Shown one piece after another: positions 6,688 to 12,473 of a DNA stretch of 12,473 bases. Position 1 is the first letter of the stretch. The number at the start of each line of letters is the position of its first letter. The stretch is from assembly GCA_964616395.1 (NCBI GenBank), contig CAZTUT010000081.1, positions 1 through 12,473 of the forward strand, given 5' to 3'. A program made the position numbers and the translations under genes. This DNA is from JALHMQ01 sp964616395. GTDB lineage: Bacteria; Pseudomonadota; Gammaproteobacteria; Burkholderiales; Burkholderiaceae_F. The notes under the pieces were generated by a model. That model searched no databases. It was not told the DNA's origin and saw only the letters and a list, made by a program, of their open reading frames with translations.

Positions 6688-8508
6688 CTAGTTTTTCGGA
6701 CGCTTGTCGTTACGCTGCGTGAAATTCGACAGGTCCAGATCCAGTTCCAACGGCTTGAGCACGGTGGTTGGCAATTGCGACGGGGGCAGCGAGCCGTCAT
6801 CCCACGGCTCGACGGCGGCATCGTCTTCGCTCGCCGTGCCCGCAAGCCGAGCACGCGCACCGTCGTCGCCCATGGCGAGCACTTCGCCACGCGTCACGGC
6901 GTCCCTTCGAACGTCCCTGTCGTTTTCGACCGAGCCGCTGATCGCCGTGTCGCCCGCCAGAAAATCCAGCGGGATATCGACGTTGGTCGGGCGGGCAGCC
7001 ATCGGCTTGGTGTTGCCGCGAATCACATCCGCATAGAGCTCGCGAATCGCTTCTTCGTCAGCCATCTCCGTGACATGCAGTTCCGGCCGCATCTCCGACA
7101 GGTGCGACCCCATCAGTACCGATCCCATGGCTGTGCCTGCGGGCGCCGGCGAAGCCGCGGGCGTCTCCACCGTGGGCTTGCCAATGATTCGCGTGAGCGG
7201 ACCTTCGGACGGAATCTCATCGTCGGGCGCGCTGCCGCGCCGACGCCATGTGATCGCGAGCCAGACAGCAAATGCCAGCGCAATGACGCCCACGACCCAC
7301 CAACCCAGCGTCCAGCCGCGATCCTGGGCCAGCTTGCCGGCCATGGCCGCGTTGCGCTTGTTGGCCGCATCGAGTTCGCCCCGCAAGCGCTTCACTTCGG
7401 TGGACAACTCGTCGAGACGCTTGACGAGTTCAACGGAAGCGTCCGGAATCGCGACAGGTCGGGCGTCAATCGGCTGCTTTGGCTCGTCGGGCGAGGCAAG
7501 CACAAGCCGATCAGAACCGGCAGGCGATGGCGGGGTCTTCGCGGCCTGGGCGCTGTCCGCCGGCGCTGTGCCGGTCGACGCGCTCGCCGCCGCAGGCGCG
7601 GGCGCGATCCGTGGCGTCGCACTGGATACGGGGAGCCGCGGCGCCGCCGTCTGTCGGGGTGCTGTGGATGCACGCGCCTGGGAGTCATCGGCGGACGGGC
7701 TGCTCGGAACCGGCGCCGCTTCAACCAGGATGTTGAACTCGCGTCGTACCGCAGCGCCGCAACCTGCCTCGACCACAACGCGCAGCATCCTGTCGGTGAT
7801 GGCGGTCGAACTGGAGATGTCCAGCATCGGCTTAGGCCCACCTGCGCCGGTCAGCCGCAGACGCGCATCTGCGTAGACGGGAGGCTGCCCACCGTCATCG
7901 ACCAGTCGCAAACAGGCTGGCGTCAGACTGGCGGCGTCGGCGCCGAGCACCGGCGCGGAAAGCGCCAGACGACGCCCCTGAACGGCCTGGATGCGAGGCT
8001 CGCCGAAAGTGATCGCCGGCAGCAGGCCGTCGGCCTCGGGCGTCACTCGCGATTGCACGCGCTGGGACGTTGTCTCGCCTCGGCCAGGCACGGGGGGGTC
8101 GATCAGCAATACATACTCGCGCTGAACCCGCTGCGTACAACCAAGCTCCACCACGATACGAAGCGCCGGGTCGTTGATTGGGCCCAGGCTCTGGATGCGT
8201 GCCCAAAGCAGCGCGCCATCGCGATCAACGCGAATTCGACCGACGGAGAGCGTCGGCAGTTGGTCATCCACGGGGTTGACCAGCCGGATGCAGCGCGAGT
8301 CGAAGTCTTCGTTTGCCTCGGTACGGATCGGAATCGACAGATCAAGGGCCTGCCCAAGACGGCTATCGAGTTGCGGAGTACCCAGGCTGAGCGCGCCCGC
8401 CCATGCGGGTAGCAAGGCCACCAGCGCCGCACTGACTCCGAGGACGCCGTACTTCAGCACGGATTGAGACCGCGAAGAAACGTGATGGGATGAAGGGTCT
8501 GCCTGCAT
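6688..8508 (-). CDS. FimV-like inner-membrane protein with duplicated periplasmic domain
   Basis: I read 606 residues from the ATG at 8508. The order is: signal peptide (hydrophobic 20-37, possible cleavage after AWA or AGA); two copies of a FimV N-terminal-type beta domain (about 40-138 and 164-264); a Pro/Ala/Ser-rich linker (266-355); a coiled coil (about 357-392); one membrane helix (402-420) followed by WRRR; and an acidic cytoplasmic tail ending with LELDLDLSNF. FimV/HubP proteins organise the cell pole and type IV pilus assembly, but this one has no LysM domain and is shorter than classical FimV. The two domains have cysteines at 73/124 and 199/250, the only ones present, with identical spacing. 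In-frame upstream starts exist at ATG 8550, GTG 8556 and TTG 8559; 8508 gives the most normal signal peptide, but no start has a clear ribosome binding site. The function is unproven; pilU in the window is a hint only. Confidence 0.72.
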   Translation of the reverse strand: MQADPSSHHVSSRSQSVLKYGVLGVSAALVALLPAWAGALSLGTPQLDSRLGQALDLSIPIRTEANEDFDSRCIRLVNPVDDQLPTLSVGRIRVDRDGALLWARIQSLGPINDPALRIVVELGCTQRVQREYVLLIDPPVPGRGETTSQRVQSRVTPEADGLLPAITFGEPRIQAVQGRRLALSAPVLGADAASLTPACLRLVDDGGQPPVYADARLRLTGAGGPKPMLDISSSTAITDRMLRVVVEAGCGAAVRREFNILVEAAPVPSSPSADDSQARASTAPRQTAAPRLPVSSATPRIAPAPAAASASTGTAPADSAQAAKTPPSPAGSDRLVLASPDEPKQPIDARPVAIPDASVELVKRLDELSTEVKRLRGELDAANKRNAAMAGKLAQDRGWTLGWWVVGVIALAFAVWLAITWRRRGSAPDDEIPSEGPLTRIIGKPTVETPAASPAPAGTAMGSVLMGSHLSEMRPELHVTEMADEEAIRELYADVIRGNTKPMAARPTNVDIPLDFLAGDTAISGSVENDRDVRRDAVTRGEVLAMGDDGARARLAGTASEDDAAVEPWDDGSLPPSQLPTTVLKPLELDLDLSNFTQRNDKRPKN

Positions 8509-8705
8509 GAGAGCCGATGAATTGGGCGACGTTGAAACAACTATGCCCATATTCACCAATATATGGGATACGCTGAACGGCAGCCGCTGAATGCATGAAT
8601 CCGCTAATCCGAATTCGCTAGCGCCTTCCCTCCGCCGCGGTGAAGCCAGTCAGGCGATCCTCGGCCGGCTGAGATGGCCCTTGCTCTCAGTAGACTTCGA
8701 GCACG
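8509..8705. promoter_or_regulatory. Divergent intergenic region with AT-rich dyad
   Basis: This 197-bp stretch separates the FimV-like gene (-) from the histidine phosphatase gene (+) and must hold both promoters. It contains a perfect inverted repeat, CCCATAT (8546-8552) and ATATGGG (8561-8567) with an 8-bp spacer, inside a 30-bp segment that is about 63% A+T in an otherwise GC-rich window. Next to it CGCTGAA occurs twice (8571-8577, 8585-8591), 14 bp apart. No -35/-10 pair of consensus quality was found. The base composition supports this being non-coding, and hence the shorter FimV-like start at 8508. Confidence 0.4.
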
Positions 8706-9410
8706 ATGAAACGCCGCCGACTACTGCTGATGCGCCATGGCGCAGTCGAGTACTTCGATGCGACCGGCCAGCCGATCAGAGATCCGCTGTCCGTTTCCCT
8801 GACTGCAGCGGGCGAAGCGCAGGCGCGCTCGATGGGTGCAGCGATTGCCAGCGCCGGCGTGCCGATCGATCGGGTCATCACCAGCGGACTTGCGCGCACT
8901 CGCCAGACGGCGGCACTCGTGCTGGAGGCTGCAGGCATCTCGCCGCCCGTGGAACATCGGTCAGCGCTTGAAGAGATCCGGGCAGGCCACCTCGGCGGGA
9001 TCGCGCGCAACGAGCTACGCGACGCGTTTCTCGCGGCGTTCGCCGGCCCGGTTGACGAGAATGTCCGGTTTCTCAACGGCGAAACGGTGGGTGCGCTACT
9101 CACCCGCGTCTTGTCGGCCTTGGATTCAATCCTTAAAGATGACCATTGGGATACGTTGCTTTTGGTCGCCCACGGCGGTGTGAACCGAGCCTTGCTGTCG
9201 TGGTTCCTGACCGGCCGCCGTCAGTTACTCGGTGGTATCGAACAGGCGCCGGGATGCCTGAACATTGTCGACGTGGGGGCGACCCCGGCCGACAGTCTGG
9301 TTCGCGTCGTCAACTACAGCCCGATGGACGCGCTGCAGATGGTCGGACGCCAGTCAACGATGGAACACCTGCTGGGGCAGTACCTGAAGTTCCGCAACAA
9401 CGACACCTGA
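8706..9410 (+). CDS. Histidine phosphatase family protein
   Basis: A 234-residue cytoplasmic protein of the phosphoglycerate mutase-like histidine phosphatase superfamily, which removes phosphate through a phosphohistidine intermediate. The catalytic RHG is at 10-12 (His11) in LLLMRHGAVEYFD. SGLARTRQTA (60-69) supplies the phosphate-binding arginine, LEEIRAGHLGG (89-97) the acidic residue region, and the second catalytic histidine is His156 in LLLVAHGGVNRALL. No signal peptide is visible. The substrate cannot be told from the sequence. It is followed after 25 nt by the ACAD10/11-type phosphotransferase gene on the same strand, so the two are probably co-transcribed. A role linked to that kinase (removing the phosphate from an intermediate or a dead-end product) is an inference from position only. 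Confidence 0.9.
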   Translation: MKRRRLLLMRHGAVEYFDATGQPIRDPLSVSLTAAGEAQARSMGAAIASAGVPIDRVITSGLARTRQTAALVLEAAGISPPVEHRSALEEIRAGHLGGIARNELRDAFLAAFAGPVDENVRFLNGETVGALLTRVLSALDSILKDDHWDTLLLVAHGGVNRALLSWFLTGRRQLLGGIEQAPGCLNIVDVGATPADSLVRVVNYSPMDALQMVGRQSTMEHLLGQYLKFRNNDT

Positions 9411-9435
9411 GCCGAACAACCGCGCCGCCATTGCG

Positions 9436-10485
9436 ATGACAGCCCCCAACGACGCCAGCAGCACCCGACACCGCTTCGACGAACTGCGCCTTGCCGCGTA
9501 TCTCGCAGATCACCTGCCGAGGTTCAGCGGTCCGCTGACGGTGCGCCAGTTCCAGGGTGGTCAGTCAAACCCGACTTACCTGTTGACCACTCCGACACAG
9601 CGCTTCGTGATGCGAAGCAAGCCAGGACCGGTCGAGCGGTTGCTGCCTTCGGCCCATGCGATCGAGCGCGAGTTCAGGATCATGCGAGCGCTGGGCGCCC
9701 AGGGCCTGCCGGTACCGCAGATGCACCTGCTGGTTGAAGACGAGTCAGTGATCGGACGTGCTTTTTACGTGATGGAACACGTCGAAGGCCGCATCTTCTG
9801 GAATCCGACGCTGCCCGAGCTGGGCCCAACCGAACGCGGCGAGATCTACGACGAAATGAACCGCGTGCTGGCGGCGCTGCATGCGGTCGACCCACAGGCA
9901 GCGGGCCTGTCCGACTTCGGAAAGGCAGGAAACTACTTCACCCGACAGATTGGCCGCTGGAGCAAACAGTATGTCGCCAGCGAGACCGAGACCATCGAGG
10001 CGATGAACCGCCTGATCGCCTGGCTGCCCGAGCATGTGCCGCAAGGCGATGAAGTCGCCGTGGTCCATGGCGACTACCGGCTCGACAACTTGATATTTCA
10101 CCCGACCGAGCCGCGGGTGGTGGCCATGCTCGACTGGGAACTGTCGACGCTCGGCCATCCGCTGGCCGACCTCAGCTACCAGTGCATCGCCTGGCACATC
10201 CCGCCCGGCGGATTCCGCGGCATCGGCGGGCTGGACCTGGCGGCTCTCGGGATCCCGTCAGAAGCCGACTACATCGCCCGCTACTGCGAACGCACCGGCC
10301 GGTCCAGCATCGCGCACTGGGATTTCTATCTGGCCTACAACCTGTTCCGTATCGCCGCGATCCTGCAGGGCGTGTATCGGCGCGCCACCGAAGGCATGGC
10401 CTCCAGCGACAACGCGCTGGAGACAGGCAAGAATGTGCGGGCGCTGGCCGAACTGGGCTGGTCCTTCGCGCAACGTGCGGGCTGA
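9436..10485 (+). CDS. ACAD10/11-type phosphotransferase (predicted hydroxyacyl-CoA kinase)
   Basis: A 349-residue aminoglycoside-phosphotransferase-fold protein. The nucleotide-side features are FQGGQSNPTYLL (39-50, glycine-rich loop) and FVMRSKPG (57-64); LLPSAHAIEREFRIMRAL (69-86) is a signature of the subgroup that forms the N-terminal half of animal ACAD10 and ACAD11. The catalytic motif is HGDYRLDN (211-218, base Asp213), and the metal-binding aspartate is D233 in MLDWELSTLGHPLADL. Members of this subgroup, including LvaA of Pseudomonas putida, phosphorylate the 4-hydroxyl of 4-hydroxyacyl-CoAs. The ACAD11-type dehydrogenase encoded 1.5 kb downstream fits as its partner. Antibiotic modification is unlikely given the subgroup motifs. 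The precise chain length of the substrate is unknown. Confidence 0.88.
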   Translation: MTAPNDASSTRHRFDELRLAAYLADHLPRFSGPLTVRQFQGGQSNPTYLLTTPTQRFVMRSKPGPVERLLPSAHAIEREFRIMRALGAQGLPVPQMHLLVEDESVIGRAFYVMEHVEGRIFWNPTLPELGPTERGEIYDEMNRVLAALHAVDPQAAGLSDFGKAGNYFTRQIGRWSKQYVASETETIEAMNRLIAWLPEHVPQGDEVAVVHGDYRLDNLIFHPTEPRVVAMLDWELSTLGHPLADLSYQCIAWHIPPGGFRGIGGLDLAALGIPSEADYIARYCERTGRSSIAHWDFYLAYNLFRIAAILQGVYRRATEGMASSDNALETGKNVRALAELGWSFAQRAG

Positions 10486-10503
10486 GCAGCCTCCGGGCCT
10501 AAC

Positions 10504-10527
10504 GGGCTGGGGGCTGGGGCCTGGGGG
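10504..10527 (+). other. Putative G-quadruplex motif
   Basis: Four guanine runs of 3, 5, 4 and 5 bases are separated by loops CT, CT and CCT, a textbook short-loop G-quadruplex pattern. It starts 19 nt after the phosphotransferase stop, on the strand transcribed with that gene, and lies between it and the convergent lysine-rich ORF. It would form in the 3' end of the phosphotransferase mRNA, where it might hinder polymerase or exonucleases. Confidence 0.6.
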
Positions 10528-10588
10528 CCACGTACCGCGCGGCGCGGGCGGGCGCGGCAGCCGCCGCGACTCGCCCGGCCGTAGCCAA

Positions 10589-10690
10589 TCACTTGCTCTT
10601 CTTCTTCTCGAGCTTGGCTGCTTTCTTCTCCTTTGCAGTCTTCTGCGCCGGCTTCTTCTCTTCCTTCTTCTTGTCCATCGACTTGGCCAT
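10589..10690 (-). CDS. Lysine-rich 33-residue mini-protein
   Basis: The ORF encodes 33 residues beginning MAKSMDKKKEEKKPAQ and ending KLEKKKSK, with 15 lysines and no cysteine, aromatic or glycine residue. It is preceded by AAAGGAG with 5 nt spacing, the best ribosome binding site in the window, which is the main reason for calling it real and for choosing this ATG over the long upstream reading of the same frame (to 10942) that overlaps the oxidoreductase gene. It would be strongly basic and probably helical or disordered. The composition resembles the lysine/alanine tails of bacterial histone-like proteins, so nucleic-acid binding is possible, but I do not recognise a family. It is on the same strand as the oxidoreductase gene, 124 nt beyond its stop and separated from it by a hairpin. 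Confidence 0.7.
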   Translation of the reverse strand: MAKSMDKKKEEKKPAQKTAKEKKAAKLEKKKSK

Positions 10691-10695
10691 GGATT

Positions 10696-10702
10696 CTCCT
10701 TT
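10696..10702 (-). promoter_or_regulatory. Strong Shine-Dalgarno of the lysine-rich mini-protein
   Basis: Read on the minus strand this is AAAGGAG, 5 nt before the ATG at 10690. It decides the start of the small ORF and is the chief evidence that it is translated. Confidence 0.75.
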
Positions 10703-10715
10703 CGATTGAGCGCTC

Positions 10716-10734
10716 GGCCGATCCCGCATCGGCC
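10716..10734 (-). terminator. Stem-loop between oxidoreductase and mini-protein genes
   Basis: GGCCGAT (10716-10722) and ATCGGCC (10728-10734) form a perfect 7-bp stem with a 5-nt loop, next to the 8-bp palindrome GAGCGCTC (10708-10715). On the minus strand it lies 81 nt after the oxidoreductase stop and 25 nt before the mini-protein start. No T-run follows, so it may be a Rho-assisted end for the oxidoreductase transcript, or a leader hairpin of the mini-protein mRNA. Confidence 0.35.
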
Positions 10735-10814
10735 TGGGAACGCGATGCTCGCAGCAAACAGGCCGCCGGTAAACCGTCAGCCGGCGACGGTCGCCGCCAA
10801 GCAACGGTCGCGCG

Positions 10815-11789
10815 TCATGGCGTGACGACCAGCTTGCCGACCGCGCGCCTCTGCATGACCGTGGCGATCGCCTCGGCCGTCTGCGACAGTGGATACGCCG
10901 CGGCAACCTGCGGCTGCAGACGCCCCTGGGCAAGCCAGCCAAACAGCGACGACATCAGCATCCGGTTGGCGGCCGGCTCGCGGCGTGCGAAGTCGCCCCA
11001 GAACACGCCGACAGCCGAGGCCCCCTTGATCAGCAGCAGATTGGCCGGGATGCGCGGAATCTCGCCGTTGGCAAAGCCGATGACGAGCAGCCGTCCGCGC
11101 CATGCGATCGCGCGAAGCGCCGCCTCGGTATAGGCGCCGCCCACCGGATCGAAGATCACATCGATACCCTTGCCTGCCGTGATTGTCTTCACCGCATCGC
11201 GCAGATCGAGCGTCGAGTAGTTGATCAGGTCGTCCGCCCCCGCGCGGTGCGCAGCCGCGAGTTTTTCGTCGGTGGACGCAGCCGCGATCACCCGTGCACC
11301 GATCAGCTTGCCGATCTGGATCGCGGCCAGCCCGACCCCGCCGCCGGCGCCCAGCACCAGCAGCGTCTCACGGCTCTTCAACTGCGCGCGGTCGATCAGC
11401 GCATGGTGCGCGGTCGCATAGGTCAGCGTGAACGCTGCAGCCACCTGATCGCTGATGTGCTCGGGTAGCGTCACCACCTGGGTGGCCGGCACGCAGACCG
11501 CCTCGGCGAATCCGCCTACGCCAACAAACGCCACCACCCGCTCGCCGGCGCGAATGTCGGTTACGCCCTCCCCTACGGCGTCGACGCGGCCCGCCACTTC
11601 GGTGCCCGGGATGAACGGCAACTCGGGCTGGACCTGGTACTTGCGCTGAATGATCAGGCCGTCGGGAAAATTGACGCCGGCCGCACCCACCCGGATCCGG
11701 ATCTCCCCGGGCTGCGGCTGCGGCAACGGGAGCTCGGCGAGCACGAGCTTGTCGGCGTCACCCCATTCAACACACTGAATCGCGCGCAT
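10815..11789 (-). CDS. NADPH:quinone oxidoreductase-like protein (zinc-free MDR family)
   Basis: A 324-residue medium-chain dehydrogenase/reductase of the quinone oxidoreductase group, which uses NAD(P)H to reduce quinones or enones. The N-terminal GroES-like domain contains GEIRIRVGAAGVNFPDGLI (28-46) and PFIPGTEVAGRVDAVGEGV (58-76). The Rossmann domain has LVLGAGGGVGLAAIQIGKL (144-162) and VIFDPVGG. The usual zinc-ligand cysteines of alcohol dehydrogenases are absent, as expected for this group. I chose ATG 11789 (MRAIQCVEWG, the family's standard N-terminus), with AGGAGG 10 nt upstream; an in-frame ATG at 11810 adds seven residues and has no ribosome binding site. It is divergent from the acyl-CoA dehydrogenase gene, with 156 bp between them. 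Many such proteins are annotated for acyl-CoA catabolic clusters, but its substrate is unknown. Confidence 0.9.
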   Translation of the reverse strand: MRAIQCVEWGDADKLVLAELPLPQPQPGEIRIRVGAAGVNFPDGLIIQRKYQVQPELPFIPGTEVAGRVDAVGEGVTDIRAGERVVAFVGVGGFAEAVCVPATQVVTLPEHISDQVAAAFTLTYATAHHALIDRAQLKSRETLLVLGAGGGVGLAAIQIGKLIGARVIAAASTDEKLAAAHRAGADDLINYSTLDLRDAVKTITAGKGIDVIFDPVGGAYTEAALRAIAWRGRLLVIGFANGEIPRIPANLLLIKGASAVGVFWGDFARREPAANRMLMSSLFGWLAQGRLQPQVAAAYPLSQTAEAIATVMQRRAVGKLVVTP

Positions 11790-11799
11790 ACGATTGTTG

Positions 11800-11805
11800 C
11801 CTCCT
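11800..11805 (-). promoter_or_regulatory. Shine-Dalgarno of the quinone oxidoreductase gene
   Basis: On the minus strand this reads AGGAGG, 10 nt before the ATG at 11789. It favours that start over the ATG at 11810, which lies upstream of it. Confidence 0.65.
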
Positions 11806-11925
11806 GACATTGAAACGGTTCAGCGACTCGGCTCGGCACGGCACGACCGCGCGCTGCTGCGCTATTCTGACCTGAACACAGCCCACGGCAGCGCATCGCC
11901 GCACCCGCATTCATCCCTCGATCAA

Positions 11926-11939
11926 CGGGCACGTGCCCG
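11926..11939. promoter_or_regulatory. 14-bp perfect palindrome ahead of the acyl-CoA dehydrogenase start
   Basis: CGGGCACGTGCCCG is a gapless perfect palindrome ending 6 nt before the dehydrogenase ATG, where a ribosome binding site would normally be, and no Shine-Dalgarno is visible there. It lies in the 156-bp divergent region (11790-11945) with the oxidoreductase gene. The symmetry suits a dimeric repressor such as a TetR-type regulator of acyl-CoA catabolism, but no regulator gene is in view. A weak TATTCT (11863-11868) is the only -10-like element I see on the + strand in this region. Confidence 0.4.
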
Positions 11940-11945
11940 CACACC

Positions 11946-12473
11946 ATGGACTTTTCCTACTCTCCCAAGGTTCACGAACTGCAACGGCGCGTCGACGCGT
12001 TTATGCAGGAGCATGTGTTTCCCCAGGAACGGCGCTATGCCGACGACGTCGAGCAGAACACCCGGCGCGGCGCCCGCTGGACACCGACCACGGTGGTCGA
12101 GGAACTGAAGGTCAAGGCGCGCGCCGCCGGGCTGTGGAACCTTTTCCTGCCGGACTCGCATCGCGGTGCGGGGCTGAAGAACATCGAGTACGCGCCGCTG
12201 GCCGAACTGATGGGTCGCGTGCCCTGGGCGCCCGAGGTCTTCAACTGCAGCGCGCCGGACACCGGCAACATGGAGACGCTCGAACGCTACGGCACCGACG
12301 CGCAGAAACAGCAGTGGCTCGAGCCGCTGCTGGCCGGCGAGATCCGCTCCGCGTTTGCAATGACCGAGCCCGCGGTTGCCTCCTCCGACGCCACCAACAT
12401 CCAGACCGAGATCCGGCGCGACGGCGACGACTACGTGATCAATGGCCGCAAGTGGTGGATCTCCGGTGCCGGT
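11946..12473 (+). CDS. ACAD11-type acyl-CoA dehydrogenase (N-terminal part)
   Basis: The first 176 residues of a flavin-dependent acyl-CoA dehydrogenase, cut by the window end; full proteins of this kind have about 400-410 residues. Visible are the N-terminal helical domain (RVDAFMQEHVFP, ELKVKARAAGLWNLFLP), VFNCSAPDTGNMETLERYG (99-116), QQWLEPLLAGEI (122-133) and the FAD-proximal strand FAMTEPAVASSDATN (137-151), then YVINGRKWWISGAG (163-176). APDTGNME and MTEPxVASSDATNI are hallmarks of the dehydrogenase half of animal ACAD10/ACAD11 and of bacterial LvaC-like enzymes, rather than of ordinary short- or medium-chain enzymes. In that subgroup the enzyme is believed to convert a 4-phosphoacyl-CoA to an enoyl-CoA with loss of phosphate. 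The catalytic glutamate region lies outside the window. No ribosome binding site is evident; a palindrome occupies that place. Confidence 0.92.
   Translation, partial: MDFSYSPKVHELQRRVDAFMQEHVFPQERRYADDVEQNTRRGARWTPTTVVEELKVKARAAGLWNLFLPDSHRGAGLKNIEYAPLAELMGRVPWAPEVFNCSAPDTGNMETLERYGTDAQKQQWLEPLLAGEIRSAFAMTEPAVASSDATNIQTEIRRDGDDYVINGRKWWISGAG

Noticed and set aside
6673..6696. Possible terminator between the convergent racemase and FimV-like genes (GCGG/CCGC stem, then TTTTT)
   Set aside because: The stem is only 4 bp and the T-run is separated from it by 7 nt, too weak to call.
6661..8412. 583-codon plus-strand open frame opposite the FimV-like gene
   Set aside because: The minus-strand product has a signal peptide, repeated domains and a membrane helix; the plus-strand reading is arginine-rich, has no motifs and no ribosome binding site.
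10553..10568. Hairpin CGCGGC-AGCC-GCCGCG downstream of the lysine-rich ORF
   Set aside because: Short stem in an extremely GC-rich run with no T-run; perfect 6-bp repeats are expected by chance here.

Overview
The window is GC-rich and densely coding. Its gene content (DapD/DapE lysine branch, PrmB, a YheS-type ABC-F ATPase, type IV pilus genes, several acyl-CoA enzymes) points to a betaproteobacterium, probably Burkholderiales or Rhodocyclales; this placement rests on protein resemblance only. A run of exactly 100 N at 5931-6030 shows a scaffolded draft or metagenomic assembly. There is no sign of a mobile element, CRISPR array, tRNA or rRNA.

Left half (1-6680, all + strand): the 3' end of dapD, then a PilU-type retraction ATPase, then dapE, prmB and an ABC-F ATPase, ending with an alpha-methylacyl-CoA racemase-like CaiB/BaiF gene that overlaps the ABC-F gene by 40 nt and is interrupted by the assembly gap. 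dapD and dapE act in the succinylase route to meso-diaminopimelate and lysine; prmB and the ABC-F protein serve translation. The pilU-dapE interval carries two perfect stem-loop repeats and a possible -10 element.

Middle (6688-8508, - strand): a FimV-like membrane protein, convergent with the racemase gene (7 bp between stops). Its periplasmic part is a tandem duplication in which each copy has two cysteines exactly 51 residues apart, and these are the only cysteines in the protein.

Right half (8706-12473): a histidine phosphatase and an ACAD10/ACAD11-type kinase-like phosphotransferase in tandem (+), a G-quadruplex motif, a 33-residue lysine-rich mini-protein and a quinone oxidoreductase-like gene (both -), then a divergent ACAD11-type acyl-CoA dehydrogenase (+) cut by the window end. 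The phosphotransferase and the dehydrogenase correspond to the two halves of the animal ACAD11 fusion protein, so this region probably encodes a pathway that phosphorylates 4-hydroxyacyl-CoAs and removes the phosphate to feed beta-oxidation. A 14-bp perfect palindrome lies just ahead of the dehydrogenase start and is a candidate operator.

No stretch longer than 300 bases lacks a gene. The most notable items are the split ACAD11-like system, the duplicated cysteine-paired FimV-like protein, the lysine-rich mini-protein with an excellent ribosome binding site, and the G-quadruplex motif.
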